Shown here in pieces: positions 1 to 12,211 of a stretch of 64,000 nucleotides of DNA (position 1 is its first letter; every line of letters starts with the position of its first letter). This DNA comes from Knoxdaviesia capensis. Taxonomy: Eukaryota > Ascomycota > Sordariomycetes > Microascales > Gondwanamycetaceae. The stretch is from NCBI GenBank assembly GCA_001510575.1, contig LNGK01000007.1:434001-498000 (forward strand), read 5' to 3'. A model generated the notes under the pieces. It was not told where the DNA came from. It saw nothing but the letters and a program-made list of their open reading frames with translations, and made no database searches. Position numbers and translations under genes: made by a program.

Positions 1-2202
1 GTCGATGCGTCGACCTGCTTGTACCGCCACCACTCCGGGTCGATGGACTGCGACGCGGCTGCTAGGTCAGCGTCGATCGCCATCGTGCGTGTGTACGCCT
101 CGTCGCCCCGGGTGGCGTTGCGTTGGATGATGCGGCCGGACACAACAGCGTGCACGCGCTCCATGCGCTCGGCCGGGTCGAGCGACATCAGCATCTCCGG
201 CGTTGCGAACGAGTTGTCGTTGCAGCCGGCCGGGAGGCTGAGCATGAGCGACAGGTAGCGGTCGATGAAGTTGATGCGGTACCAGAAGTACTCCGGGCTG
301 GGCCGGCGGGTCGACTCGAGCCAGGCGTCGGAGGGGGTGAGCAGGGTCTGGGTCTGGCGGTTCAGCCCCATGATCTGCGCGAGACTGAGAGCGCGGCGGC
401 ACGTCAGCCACGCCTTGCGGAGGTTGCCGGAGTTGGCCTGGTAGCACGTCTGCAGCAGCAGGCACTCGAAGCCCTCCATGGTGCCCAGGAGATCGTCGTT
501 GGATGTGACGAGAGAGCCGGCGGTTGCCGACCACTCTTCGGTTATTTCGTCTTTGGGCTTGCTGAGCGACAGCTTGGACTCGTCGAACTGTGGGTCCATT
601 TGCTGCAGGCAGATGGTCAGCTGCAGGAGCCTCTTGGCCATCACTGCCGGGCTCACGGTGGGTGGCGGGATCCGGCAGACCTCGTTGATGGTCTCGCATC
701 GGCCGGTAGCAATGTCTTTGGCAGGACACAGGATGAGGAGCACGAAAAGTGTGCCAGGGCTGGTGTAGACAATGGTTTCAATGTCTTTCTGGGATGGGAA
801 CATGGACATCAGCCGCGAGGTGATGACTTCATATCCCGACGTGCGTGCGGATGACCACACAGACGCAGCCGTGGCAGCGGCAGCAGTGGCCGCAGCATGC
901 CGGCGCTGGTACTGGACGGGGTTGTTGTGCAGAGAGAGGGATGTCGCGGTGCTCATGGACTCGGTGCGTGCACATACCGAGCTGCTCATGTCTGACTCTG
1001 GCGTCTGCATGCAGCTCTGAGACGGGGTCGATGAAGCCGGCAGGTCGCCGCCAACGCGCAGCAGACCGACGGGGTGCATCTGGTCGAGGACCATGCTGGA
1101 GGATGTTGTGCGCGACGTCACGGCCGGAGCCGGTCTGGAGCCGCCCATCATGGGGGACTGCTTCTCAACGCCAGGCGTCGCGGCAGCCGAGTCGGACGCG
1201 TGCAGTTTCTCGGGCATGACGCGTTCGACGAGTTTCTCCATCAACGACTCGAGCCGTTCAAGACGCTGGGCCATGCGGCGCTCGGGGGTGGCAGAGGAGG
1301 TGGTGGAGGATCCGTGGGGGTGGGCGGACGATGAGGCGATGGAGGAGCCGGAGGATGCAGCGGGGATGGGGCCGGACAACGGCTCGTCAGCGAACTCTTG
1401 GCCAACGCATGGTGTCTTGCGGATGCGGCAAGAGGTGCAGATGGCATCGTCGGGCGACGCGTACTGGCACCGGATCTTGCGGCGGCGGCCTATAAGGGAC
1501 GGGTGGACATGTTAGTTATGGTGGAAGACGACGGTGGAGGACGACGGTGGAGGAGCAGTGGGTGCACGGGGTCCGCCTAGGCGAGATGTGTGTAGGTGGT
1601 GGGTAGGAGGTGACAGCGGAAGGATGGTTGATCGATCGCAGCACGGCCGAATGTGCAACGGAGATAGAGTGGACATGAGCTGATGGGCATGAATTGATGG
1701 AGGGATCTGCCGGAAGACCACTCCACGATGCAAAACGGCCGATCAGATTCCTCCGCGCGCGAGGCGGACGACTACGCGCGCGGGTCAGGGACAGTAGCAA
1801 ACAAGCTTAGACAAGCTTCTTGCCCAGTCTGGTACACAACCCAGGCGAAACTCGGAATGCTGGGAATACCAAGACCAGACGTATGTCCGTTATGTATTTG
1901 CATATGCACCGCAGGGGATAGCTTTTAGGTCTTCTCGGCCCTCTCTCTCTCTCAATCTCACTTGAGTCTGTTTGTTCACTTGAAGCTGTTCTTACCGACT
2001 CTTCTCTCCTCTTCTCTTCAACTCTCTCAAGCCCCAAATTTCCATCGTCTTAAGAACACACAGTCACACCCGCACGTGCAGCACAAATCTCGTGCACGCA
2101 AACACAACGCCAAAACGAAAACAAAAAATCACACTTACATTCCCAGCAACTGTGGGTGCCCTTGCGTACCTTGCGTACGCGAGAAGCATCAGTGGAGGCC
2201 AT
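1..2202 (-). CDS. Zn2Cys6 fungal transcription factor (3' end outside window)
   Basis: Binuclear zinc cluster regulator expected to act in the nucleus. Exon 1 is 2202-2139, exon 2 runs from 1489 off the left edge, and a 649-nt intron separates them. The donor is a perfect GTAAGT, a CTAAC lies about 25 nt before the TATAG acceptor, and the junction splits a Cys codon. Only the joined frame gives the six ligands C19, C22, C29, C39, C42 and C49 (C-X2-C-X6-C-X9-C-X2-C-X6-C) with the usual basic RRRKIR between ligands 2 and 3. A short heptad-like segment (about 110-130, RLERLESLMEKLVERV) may be the linker or dimer helix. From about residue 190 the sequence resembles the fungal-specific TF domain, notably MEGFECLLLQ...GNLRKAWLTCRRALSLAQIMGLNR near 358-400. 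At least 517 residues are visible. The target genes cannot be told. The start ATG has a good context (catcATGGCC). Confidence 0.9.
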
Positions 2203-3398
2203 GATGATGGGAACCGGGTTTCACGGCTAGCGGAGCGTGTACAGGATGCCGGCCGGAACGAGGAACACGAAATCGAGGTTGCGTTTGCAGAAGCGCACGG
2301 AATCCACTGCTGGTGCTTTCTTCGCTGATTCACCACAAAGAGAAAGTATAACAAGGTCCAGGGCCGGTTTTCCTGTTGCTGGCCCGTTGATCGAGAGATG
2401 TCGTCCAAAACCGGAATTTTTTCCAAAGACTGTAAGGTGCCTTTATCTCCCGATCCTCAGCCGCGGATCCTGGCGGATATATGTGATGCTAACTCCTGGT
2501 GTGTGGGGACCAGGATGTCGTACAGTCGATTGGAACCAAGCCGAGTTGGAGAGTCCAGCCACGGAAAATATTCAGTGTGTACAAATCCTCAAGAGATGCA
2601 ATCTCTCATGAAGGGTTCAGTTGAGGGACCCAAACACACCCTCGAGGTGGAACGGGAAGAAGTGAGATACGGTGGAAGAGAAACAGAAAGAAAAAAAAGA
2701 AAGAGAGCAAGGGAACAGAAGAGAGGCTCAGAGGATTGAATCAGAGAAAAAGGAAAGTTTAGGGAAAAAGAGCAAACTAGCAGGAAGAAAGAGCTAATAT
2801 CGAGAGGTCGGCCGGATCCCAGCAAAAACAAATCCACTGGAAGGCCGGTGATGGCAGCATTTGTCAACGGCTGCACAAACCAAACTCCGAAGGCCGGGGC
2901 AATAATCCCAGCAGTCAGACTTGGTCTGACAAGGCGGGCAAAAAACTTCACAGCGGCCTCAATATAACTGGGGAGGGGGATCGTCACTGTGCTGGAGACT
3001 GGAGAGTGACCTTGGCTGCTCTGGATTCCAGGGTCTGTGGCTGGCTGGTAGCTGTGAGTCAGTGTGAGTGATGGAAGGATGCCGAGACTGATTGATAGCT
3101 TGTGATTTTTCACATACTGGGGCGGCAGGATGGTTAACGTTGTTCTGGAACCCAGGCTTCCACAGCCCTAAGACGGGGCCAGATTGACGGGCGTTGCGTG
3201 CCTGTGAGAGTGGCAGGGCTCCAGTCAGCCTCCAGCACATCTATCAGTCGATACCCACAGCGTGTAAGTGGGCTGCAGGAGGCGAAATAAGCACTGGGAT
3301 ATATGTCCATCCACGGGCCTCTCGGGGTAAGGGGACGATGCAGTGGAGGGGAACGGAAGCCGACGACTTACAGACTGGTGATAGCTGAGCAGGGCTCG

Positions 3399-3445
3399 TT
3401 CTCTTCTCCTCTTCTTCTTCTTCTTCCTCTTCCTCTTCTTCTCTC
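3399..3445. repeat. CTT/CT-rich microsatellite
   Basis: An imperfect run of CTT and CCT units, purely pyrimidine on the plus strand, lying in intergenic DNA. Confidence 0.8.
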
Positions 3446-3640
3446 GGCCGAACTGAGAACAACCAGCTGATTGAGCGTCGTCTGCGATTCTTAGCAGTTG
3501 TTCCTGGGTTCCTGGACAGCTATGACATCAAGTGTGTGTGCTAGTGCACATTTGAATTAATCAGCACTGGAGTTTTTGATTTGATAGCAAAGCCGCGCGC
3601 ACGGAGATAAAATGGTCCGGCTCCGGAATTCGGACGAAAT

Positions 3641-3654
3641 AACCCTAACCCTAG
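3641..3654. promoter_or_regulatory. Telobox-like motif
   Basis: AACCCTAACCCTAG is two telomere-type repeats inside intergenic DNA. In other fungi such boxes bind Myb-type telobox factors (Tbf1/Teb1 class). The role here is inferred only from the motif and its recurrence in this window. Confidence 0.4.
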
Positions 3655-5236
3655 GCTGAAGCTGGCGAGCGTGGAGGAAACCCAAAACACCGAGCGAGAT
3701 CGAGTGCGGACGTGGAGGAGAATAAATATCCGTCGTCGTCCTGTCTGTCGATGGAGATAAACTTTGCCAGTCAGACCGCCACAAGTCCGACCTATACCCA
3801 GCAGGATGAGATGAGGCCGGCTGCTCTTATACTCTGCTACGGACACACCGCCCCTTTCTTTTTCTACACCTAATCATAGGTTATCTATCTGCCGGGTCGG
3901 GAAGGGGGGAAGGGGGGGTCTCTGGCCTTCGATCTTCCTCGTTCTTCCATTTGGATCCCAAGCTGAAGTTCATGATTACGACCCTGACACACAAGACTGC
4001 CAACACAGGCTCTCACTTCCCTCTCCCCGCCCGTGCCATGTCGCTATCTGTTGCTATCTCGTCACGCACTTCTGGCCACTCTGGGCGAACCGGAGCGCCA
4101 GCCGACGAAAGGCCCTGGGGCATCCAACGAGCAGTGAAGGACCCTGAGTTGCAGTGGCAAAAATCCTGCGATCTGTTGGCCATTGGCTCACTGCACTCGC
4201 CGGTGGTGTCTGGGCAGAGAGATTGAGCCGCGCGGGAATCGGGGTCCCCCCCGAGGTAATTCCATGAATCCGAAAACGACGTGGTTGTTGTCCCTGCCTC
4301 ACCCGCACATCCCGGAGACTTTTTTTCTTTCCCCTTCACGCCCTGGTTCCTGGGCTTTTCTTATATATTCTAGATATTCCGCCTTGGGAATCTCTTGAGA
4401 AGGAGGTAGCTCTACATTGGGGCAGCCACTAACCCTGGATTGACCCTTTTTCTTTTGCGGACATTGGCCGGCACATATGCCCTGTTGCGGCTATAGCAAG
4501 GCTGACCGCCTGGCGATGTCGTTGAAGCTTTTGGCGAGGGCTAGCGGACAACCGGCACGAATGTTGAGTCGGTCTCCGTCCCATCTTACTTCGACGCGGT
4601 GATACTCCTGCGGCGTGGATCTTCAGGGTCCTCGATTGCTGTCTGCTGGTCGACAAGCGATATACGGGCTCCCCCACAGTGGAGCCCTGCCAGGCTGACC
4701 GGCTATCAAGTCGTCGATACCAGGCGTACATACGAGATACGGTAGGGCGCACATGCATCCGGCGGGGAAGGGTAAGTAAGATGGCAAAAGATACCAGATA
4801 TAAAGGACACTCCGTGACGAGAATGTGACGCAGAACGCCCAGATTTCTATATTTCGCTGCTATATCTGGCTGGATAGTCCTTTTTTTTGCCCTGCATGCG
4901 GTCAGTGTCGGATTTGAAGTGCAAAAAGTGCTTCCAAAAGCCGAGGCCCGGTTTCCAGACGGACCGAGAACAGGATTATTTTTGTGGGAGGGGTCTCAAG
5001 CGCGGCCGTAAGCACCGCAAGATTCGTCAGTTCAGCCTTGTAGGGATGCAGAGAGCGAAGACTAAAAACCCCTTAGCGTTGCATTCTCTCTGCACTTTCA
5101 GGCTTGGGAACGGTAAGAAGCCCCTCCGATGCTGTCCTCTTGCACCCAGGAAGTCTGTGTGTGCTACGGTTGAAGGTCTTTGAGTGGCTTCTTTCAACCG
5201 CCCTCCATGGGTAGGTGGGGAGACATTCCTCCGGAT

Positions 5237-5250
5237 AAGGGTTAGGGTTG
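5237..5250. promoter_or_regulatory. Telobox-like motif (reverse orientation)
   Basis: AAGGGTTAGGGTTG is the reverse orientation of the box at 3641. It is isolated in intergenic DNA with no adjacent gene that can be supported. Confidence 0.35.
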
Positions 5251-7364
5251 GATCGTGTGGTTGCATTGGTGTTGGGTTGGTCGCACAACAACTGTTTGCC
5301 AAGAGCGGATTATCCTTGGTTGGAAATGAGCATAACTCATGTATTGCCATGTTGGACTGTGCCACATATACCACACCGTCTGACTAAGATCGAGGGGTAC
5401 CTATGTTCTACGGTTGGCGACCGGCCATCGGCTCCGAACCACCAGGTTCGGGCCTCCTCGTTCTAGGCACTGATTCGGTACTTGGCGTTATACTGTGGAA
5501 GCAGAAGCTGACAGTACATCTCTGCCATTGGGTATCAGATGATTAGAATGGATCCTGGAAGTATTTCTACTGCATCAGGTAAGAAACGGAGGGGTGGGGT
5601 GGGTATGGACTGTGCCCATTAGGCTATCACCACGAGTGGGAAATGTTCATTAATACGAAGCAGATAAGCGTTCTAGGACAGTCCAGGTATTTCAAATATA
5701 TGCAAATCCCCCCTCATCACCGGCGATGTTGGTTGCTGGGCCGGCCAGCCACCAGTGGCATGCAGCGTTTGCAGTGACCCTCCTGCGGTCCTACGCTTTG
5801 GTGACCATCGTCTGCACCATGTGTTGGCCCGGCTTCGAGCACGGTAATGATACCCCGCCGTTCCGATATAAAGAGACCTTCCGTATCTATACTACTATAC
5901 ACCCCGTCCGACGCCGGGTCTGGATTATATCCAGACATCTTGGACACGAAGGCTGGCCAGTTTCATTCCAACCACCTGTGCCGGCTTGAAACGGGGATAT
6001 CGGCGATCAGAGCAGCATGGAGCGGTCTTGGTTTGTTGGTTTTCGTACGAAGGGCGTGGTCTAAACGAGCTCCCAGTTTTCGTATAAAGTGAGGTCAGTC
6101 CCTCCTCAATTTGCTTCGTGTTCTGACTTGGCTCCGCTCTCGTGCACAAGAGTGTCCATGGCCGGCAGAAGCCGCGATGAGGAGTCCCAATGGGATTTGG
6201 AGTCACAGCGTCTCACCAGACCGTGCGAGCCGTTTGTATCACGCGTGCCGCTTGCATCGTGCTTGTCGTTTGTATCGCGGCGTGGTCTGCCGGCCACGTT
6301 GTCACTGAGACAGCAGGTCTCAAGCTTGCTCGCCAGGAAGGTGATATCTGTGTCTCAATGCCCCCGGTCGCCTGCGGCTGGCCGGGAGCCTTCTCTCCGG
6401 GCCCAGCACCATGATCCACGGTTCCGCGTATCCGAGGAGTGTGCTTTTGGCGCAGGGCTCAGGTGTATTTGATGAATGCCTCAGGATCCGCGTTGGTTGC
6501 TCCTGTATCGAGGCTATGTCGCTTATGGTTGAAACTTAGCCCCTCGTCTAGGCAATACAATCCTTCGCCACCCTCATTCGATGGCAAAAGTATCCTCAGT
6601 GTCCAGGTTCAAGGGTGTACTCCATCCATTCTTCCATGCCAGACAACGAAGCCCAATTCCTACGGTGCCTTCACGCCAAGAGTGTCTGCTGCTCTAGCCA
6701 AAACCCTCGTCTGCCGCTCAGACCCAGCTTCGACAGCCACTCAGCTCGCAAAGAGCGACACCGCCCCCTCTCTCCCGTTATCTTCGGGGACCTGCCGCTG
6801 CCCATGAGATAATTTTAGGGACTCCGTGCTGATGCCTGAGGGATTCGGCCGACGTGTTGGAGTCCTGGGGGGTGAAAAACGACGAGTGGAAAGACAGAAT
6901 ATTTGGGGGATCCATGCAAAACTGTCAGGTTGTGGGCTTGCTCCTGCTAGTTCGGAACTAATCTTTGCCTTTCTCGGCCCTCCCCTCACCAGGGCTGAGT
7001 TGGGGAGAAAAGAAATAAAGCTGGCCTGGGACGCGCGGTCGGGTTTCTCTTGGTGTATCCACTCGCCCATATCCACCATTTGGGCTGTTGAAGATGTGAA
7101 GCCCTCCTGTTCCAACTAGTATAAGTCAGTGGTGATATCCCTGCTTGGTATCTCGTTTCGGTCTGGTAGTGAAGATACTCTTAATCTCTTAGCTTCACTC
7201 TCGCACCCCCTGCAAGATATCTTGTGTCTGAAGGTGTTATCATTGAGTTCTTTGTTGATGCGCTGGCTATCTGAAATGATACCTAGAACTTGGGTATATC
7301 AAACGCGAATATGAAGTGAGTATTCCCCCATCCCACTGGCCCTCCACGAAGGTAGGCCTTATCT

Positions 7365-7733
7365 CTAGTGTATGGAGAACTCAAATTCCACGTCGCGGAT
7401 GCTCTCAGACTTCCAGTACACGAAGAACTTCTCTTGTGATACCTTCTGCCAACCCTGACCCGGCATCACGCCCGCCAGATTGATAACCAGCGGCCGAAAA
7501 ATGTCTTGGGTGCGTCGTAAGCCATTGCGATCACCACTCGCGGTATCGGAGGGGTCAAAGTCACGCTTCCTGCCGTCCAGGACCAGTGTGGTGGTGCCAT
7601 TATCTTGCGTTCGCCAGCTCGTTCTTGAAGACCGGGATGGTGGCTGAGAAGGATCACGAAGGTATTGTACAGAATTGTGACTTAGTTGAACAGGTGAGTT
7701 TTCACCGACCGCATCCATGCTTGACAATTCCAA
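7365..7733 (-). CDS. Weak candidate ORF, 122 aa, unknown
   Basis: An uninterrupted ATG-to-stop frame of 122 codons whose second half has ordinary protein composition (for example VINLAGVMPGQGWQKVSQEK and a hydrophobic/aromatic C-terminus). A TTAGGGTTTGG box lies just upstream of the ATG. No domain, signal peptide or splice structure was recognised. It could be a small gene, the last exon of a decayed gene, or chance. Confidence 0.2.
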   Translation of the reverse strand: MELSSMDAVGENSPVQLSHNSVQYLRDPSQPPSRSSRTSWRTQDNGTTTLVLDGRKRDFDPSDTASGDRNGLRRTQDIFRPLVINLAGVMPGQGWQKVSQEKFFVYWKSESIRDVEFEFSIH

Positions 7734-9823
7734 ACCCTAAAACTTCCTCTAACCGTGAGTGCCGCTTTTCACCACTTCCGGCTAGGTCGGGGCTCGAACG
7801 GCGGTCTGCCGAGATCGTCTATTCTGCACGTTTTAGCACGGTATCACTTGCCGAAGCATCACCACGGCTTGCATGATACGAGCCCAGAAGCTGGGAGACG
7901 AGAGGGGGGAGGAAGAATAACAGAAGAGGGAAAAGTCTGATCTGGCCTCGATTGTTATTTATTACTTCTCGCTTCTGTAGCTTTCGCATCTCAGTTTTTC
8001 TCCCCCACGCTCACCAATCACCGACCGAAGGACCCCTGGACACTGTCCAATACAAAGAACAGCAGGAACAGCCGCTTTGCCACTATCTGGTCAAGTGCGG
8101 TCGCGAACGGCCGCGCGTTGGGGGATAAATGAGATCAAGAAGGCCGACACACACTCGCACAATCGGCTCCAGATATGGTGTGGTGGGTGCGGGTGCTCCA
8201 GCGCCTAGGAAAGACACGTCTGGACGATAAAACCGCACTTGACCAGAGTTGGCGAAGTCGATGAACAGAGAAGAGATTATCCAGGGGATGTTGTTGGCCC
8301 GTGTTTGGCGAGCTGAACTGAATATCACAAACCTGAGGAGGACTTACACGGAGGTTATGTACCTCTGTGTAATAGTATGTATTCTCACATACACACTTTG
8401 CAGGTAGAGTACAGTATACTACTTAGAGGTACACTAGGTGCATCCACTAGTGCCATAGGCTAGAATGCCTTTAGAAGACCCTTAACTGCGCTAGAAGCCT
8501 TAGAATCGCCACCGACGGGCGCTTCCGACACCTCGATTTCACCGCCATGGTTTTTCCCTGTTCTTTTTCCCTTTTTCCCACAGACTTTTCAAATCTTCCG
8601 TGCAGAATCTTTCCTAGATATTGCCCTCTGATTCCATGCCGGTAGTGATACTTCTCATCTCCCATATCTTTGGCCTGTTCAACCTATCCTTAAACTAGTA
8701 TCGCGTGTGTGTGAATGTGATTCTCATAGCCCGTACCTTCCTACCCCTATCTCATCCAGCTTTGGATAATTTAGCAGAAAAGCAGAAGTCAGAAAGAGAA
8801 AGGGCAAAAAGCCACACAGACCCCTGACTGTGATGGAAACGGTAATTCACGAAGACTTGGTCTATCCCACAACGGCATAGGGATTTTCTCTTATCTTGGA
8901 GGGTGGGTCGATGCGTGATTTAGCTTGCCACATGGGCAGAAACGAGGGAGGAGAATTAAATCCTGCGATACTGAATGTGCGGGGAGGGGGGGTTGCAAAA
9001 GATTGTGGTGACTACTTGCATGGAACGATATCAAACGTGTCCCATTCGGAAGCTAGAAGAAGAAGACAAGACGATATATAAATGTGTGTGAGTGTGTCCC
9101 GAAATGGTCGACATGCAGGCTGGGGAGCAACAGGAGGGTCGGCAACTAGTCCTCAGCGCGACCTGGCGCATGCATGAAGCGATGATTGAAGCGAGACGAA
9201 CACCGTCGCTGGGGCCGGGGGGAGTGGGTGGAGGACGGTGATAGCACATGCAGTACATGTCGAGCTGGGACTGAGGGAGATTAAGAGTGCACCATGGAGA
9301 GCGAGAATGAGCGTATCCCCAATCTTCCTGCGCTTACCGAGTCTGCCGTTCCACACACACACACCTACACCCTACACGCGCGAGGCCAGGCACACTGAGG
9401 GTTTTTGCAAGCGATCCAGGGTGGAGAACGGACGGACCGCTCTGCAGCATATCCAGACTCGCGAGAGGCAAACCAAGCTAGACGCAGGAGAGAGAGAGAG
9501 AAAGAGATCGAAAGAGGCGAGAACGAATTTTCTCGGTCTCCCGTTTGTCTGTCCTCTTGGGTCTTCCTCTCCCTTTCTCTCTTCCCTGCTCTCTGTTCTT
9601 GTCTTGGGCGTATATACCGTCGAAAGCTCGAGTTGCGTATTGTCCTGTGCCTTGAGAATCTTTTGCCTGCCTCTCTGGAACGCGGACTCGCCGTTGGATT
9701 CAAGCTGAATTGAACAGACCTTGGATATATATTGGCGCGCTGGATCTGAAAGCTTGGGATATGTCGCCCCCAGCTCGCCAGGAGTGAGCTCGTCGAGGAG
9801 ACTCGCACGAGACGCGAGCGTAT

Positions 9824-9841
9824 CACACACACACACACACC
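9824..9841. repeat. CA dinucleotide microsatellite
   Basis: Nine uninterrupted CA units in the region upstream of the receptor gene at 10517. Confidence 0.9.
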
Positions 9842-10220
9842 TAGACGCTTTGGGACGAGCGAGATACTGCTGTTCTCGGGCACTCGCTCTGAGGTCCTTC
9901 ACCTTGAACAACCACCGCGACCCTCAACCCCCCCGGGGCTTGACTACGGATATATTGTTCCCCTCGAACAGTGTCGATATCGAGAGAAAGAAAACAGCCA
10001 CCCTGACCTGGCTCGTGCTCTGAGCTCGAGCTTCTTGGGCTGCTGGAATTCTTCCATTTTAGCCCCCTTCCTGCGTCTTCTTCTTCGTCTTCTTCTCCTT
10101 TAGACACTCGGCGTAGCCCCCCCACGTCTTCTTTTTCATCTTCGCCTCTCTCTTTCTCTTTTCTCGCTCCTTGACCGGGCCTGTTCTGGGGCATTACGGG
10201 TAAGGGGATTCTGAAGAACG

Positions 10221-10228
10221 TATATATC
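10221..10228 (+). promoter_or_regulatory. TATA-like element for the CFEM receptor gene
   Basis: TATATATC lies 289 bp before the start codon at 10517 and is followed by a pyrimidine-rich stretch typical of fungal transcription starts. The assignment is by position only. Confidence 0.35.
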
Positions 10229-10516
10229 TTGAGGCCCCGTTGTCCCCAGTTTCGCTATTTTGTCCAGGTCCACTCTAGTCACACAACCAGTCTTTTCTTT
10301 TCTTCTTTTTCATCATTTCGCTCCGACTTGTCAACGGCCTTTTCACCGCTCGCTTAACTTTGTTGACTTGGGGGTTGTTCTCCATCCCGTCAGCAAGTCG
10401 GTCTCGCCTGGTCGGTCATCGACCTTCTCGTCTATCGACTGTGCATTGGGCGCTTGCAAAAGGTCCTTGTGGAAGCTCGAGATATCAGACTTAGCGACCG
10501 AGACCAAAGCTTCATC

Positions 10517-12211
10517 ATGCATATCCTTCGGTCGTTCGCATTGCTTGCCCTGGCCGTGGCCTCGGTCAGTGCCACCGCCGCTGCCGTCACCGAGCCGGAT
10601 GTGGTGCCGGAGGTGGTGGCGTGGCGTCGGCAGGAGGCAGCGAAACTTCCCGCGTGTTCGGTAAGTAGTCCGGCCCCTGCTGCACTCGATATGTCTGAAG
10701 GGACATGAGTTTGGACAACGAGGACTAACACGAACACTCGGTCTCGCCACAGCTCCAATGCATGGCAGAGTCACAGCCACTCTCTTCATGCCACCCCACT
10801 GATACCAACTGCATGTGCCAAGACGATACCTTCAAGGACCACGTCTCCGAGTGTATCCTAAGCCGATGCTCACTGAAAGAGGCCCTATGTAAGCCACTGC
10901 GTCTTCCCTGTTCACAGAGTGAACCCGGAACACTGACACCCTGCCAGATACCCGCAACATGACGGCCATCCAATGCAACGAGCCCATCCGCAACCGAGGG
11001 TACGAATACACAGTGATCTCAACGACGATGGGCATCATCACCGGCATAATCATGGTGATCCGGTTCGCATTCCGGCTGCTCGCGCGCGGCGAGGTGGTGC
11101 AGTCTGACGACTGGCTGGCATTGACCTGCCTCCTCGTGGGTATCCCCGGGTCGGTGCTCAACGTGCACGGCATGGCCAAGTTCGGGCTGGGCCGGGACGT
11201 GTGGACGCTGTCGATAAAGTCTCTGGTGTCGTTTGTGCGGGTGTTCTATATCATGGAGATCATCTACTTTTCGCAGAGCGTGCTGCTCAAGTTGGCCCTG
11301 GTCATGTTCTACCTGCGAGTGTTCCCCGGCACCGAGGTCCGCGTGCTGCTGTATGGTACTCTGGTCGTCACCATCATGTACGGCGTGGCGCTGATCTTTG
11401 CAGCGATTTTCCAGTGCACGCCGATCAACTACTATTGGGACCAGTGGGAGACGCCGGAGATGGAGGGCCACTGCGTGTCCGTCAACGGGTTGGGCTGGTC
11501 CCATGCTATCATCGGCATTGTGCTGGACTTCTGGATGTTGGCGCTTCCGCTGTGGCAGTTGTACGGGCTGCGGCTTCACTGGAAGAAGAAGTTGGGCGTT
11601 GGCCTGATGTTCTTCGTCGGTACATTGTAAGTTTTGGTGTTTGGTGTCTGACTCGTCCTCTTTGTTTTTTTCTTCTTCTTCTTCTTTTCCTTTTTTTTTT
11701 TTTTTCTTTCTCTCCCAGCACAGTTCACTGACACTTAGGGTTATGAACAAACAGCGTCACCGTCATCAGCATTGTGCGTCTCCAGTCGCTTGTGCACTAC
11801 GCAAACTCCAGAAACCCAACATGGGATCAATGGGGGGTGGCCAACTGGTCGACAGTTGAGATGAACGTCGGCATCATCTGCACGTGCATGCCGACGCTGC
11901 GTTTGGTGCTGGTGCGGCTGTTCCCGCGGGTGTTCGGCTCGCGTAGCGGCAACACCGGAGTTGACGGCCCCAACAGCTTCGCGCGCACCAAGATGGCCAC
12001 AATGGTCGGTGGCGGCGGAAGTGACGGCGGGCCGTACCTCAAGGACAATGCCGCCGCGGTTGTTGTCATGGAGCGCACGTACTCGGTGCACTACCTCAAC
12101 TCGGACAACAACCTGTCCAGCACCGACGGCGACGGCGACGAGCAGTTCCGCGGCGACGAGTCGAAGCTAGTCTCGCGGGGCCAGCGGATACAACAGCGGG
12201 CTATGGCGTAG
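10517..12211 (+). CDS. CFEM-domain PTH11-type seven-helix receptor
   Basis: Plasma-membrane receptor of the PTH11 class, 471 aa. Exons are 10517-10660, 10753-10888, 10948-11626 and 11755-12211, with all introns GT-AG and phases matching. Residues 1-19 form a hydrophobic signal peptide. Residues 45-103 are a CFEM domain with all eight cysteines (47, 51, 61, 68, 70, 82, 87, 103), including the typical NCMCQD core. About 110-390 is the fungal rhodopsin-like domain with seven hydrophobic segments, and the loop before helix 5 keeps its cysteines (FQCTP...GHCVSV). The tail (about 390-471) is hydrophilic, Gly/Ser/Asp-rich and cytosolic. In Magnaporthe, PTH11 senses surface cues for appressorium formation. 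The ligand and G-protein coupling here are unknown. The next gene downstream, a Rieske-AIF protein, has no obvious functional link. Confidence 0.95.

Larger units (their letters stand above)
2203..10516. other. 8.3-kb intergenic block, no confident gene
   Basis: No open frame here has convincing protein character. The block holds CT-rich and GA-rich tracts, a CTT microsatellite, a CA microsatellite, telomere-like boxes at 3641 and 5237, and one weak minus-strand ORF candidate (7365-7733). The right end (about 9500-10516), with TATA-like sequence and pyrimidine-rich stretches, is probably promoter and leader of the receptor gene at 10517. The left end is the promoter of the Zn2Cys6 gene. Confidence 0.5.

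Noticed and set aside
2589..3113. Minus-strand 174-codon frame
   Set aside because: Composition is mostly Ser/Leu/Phe from a CT-rich promoter stretch, with no domain or splice support.
5405..5466. Hairpin CCGAACCACCAGGTTCGG as an RNA gene
   Set aside because: The stem is short and isolated, with no tRNA or other known RNA fold around it.
7775..7830. Possible tRNA T-loop (GTTCGAGC on the minus strand)
   Set aside because: The flanking bases do not form a T stem, and no acceptor or anticodon arm could be built.
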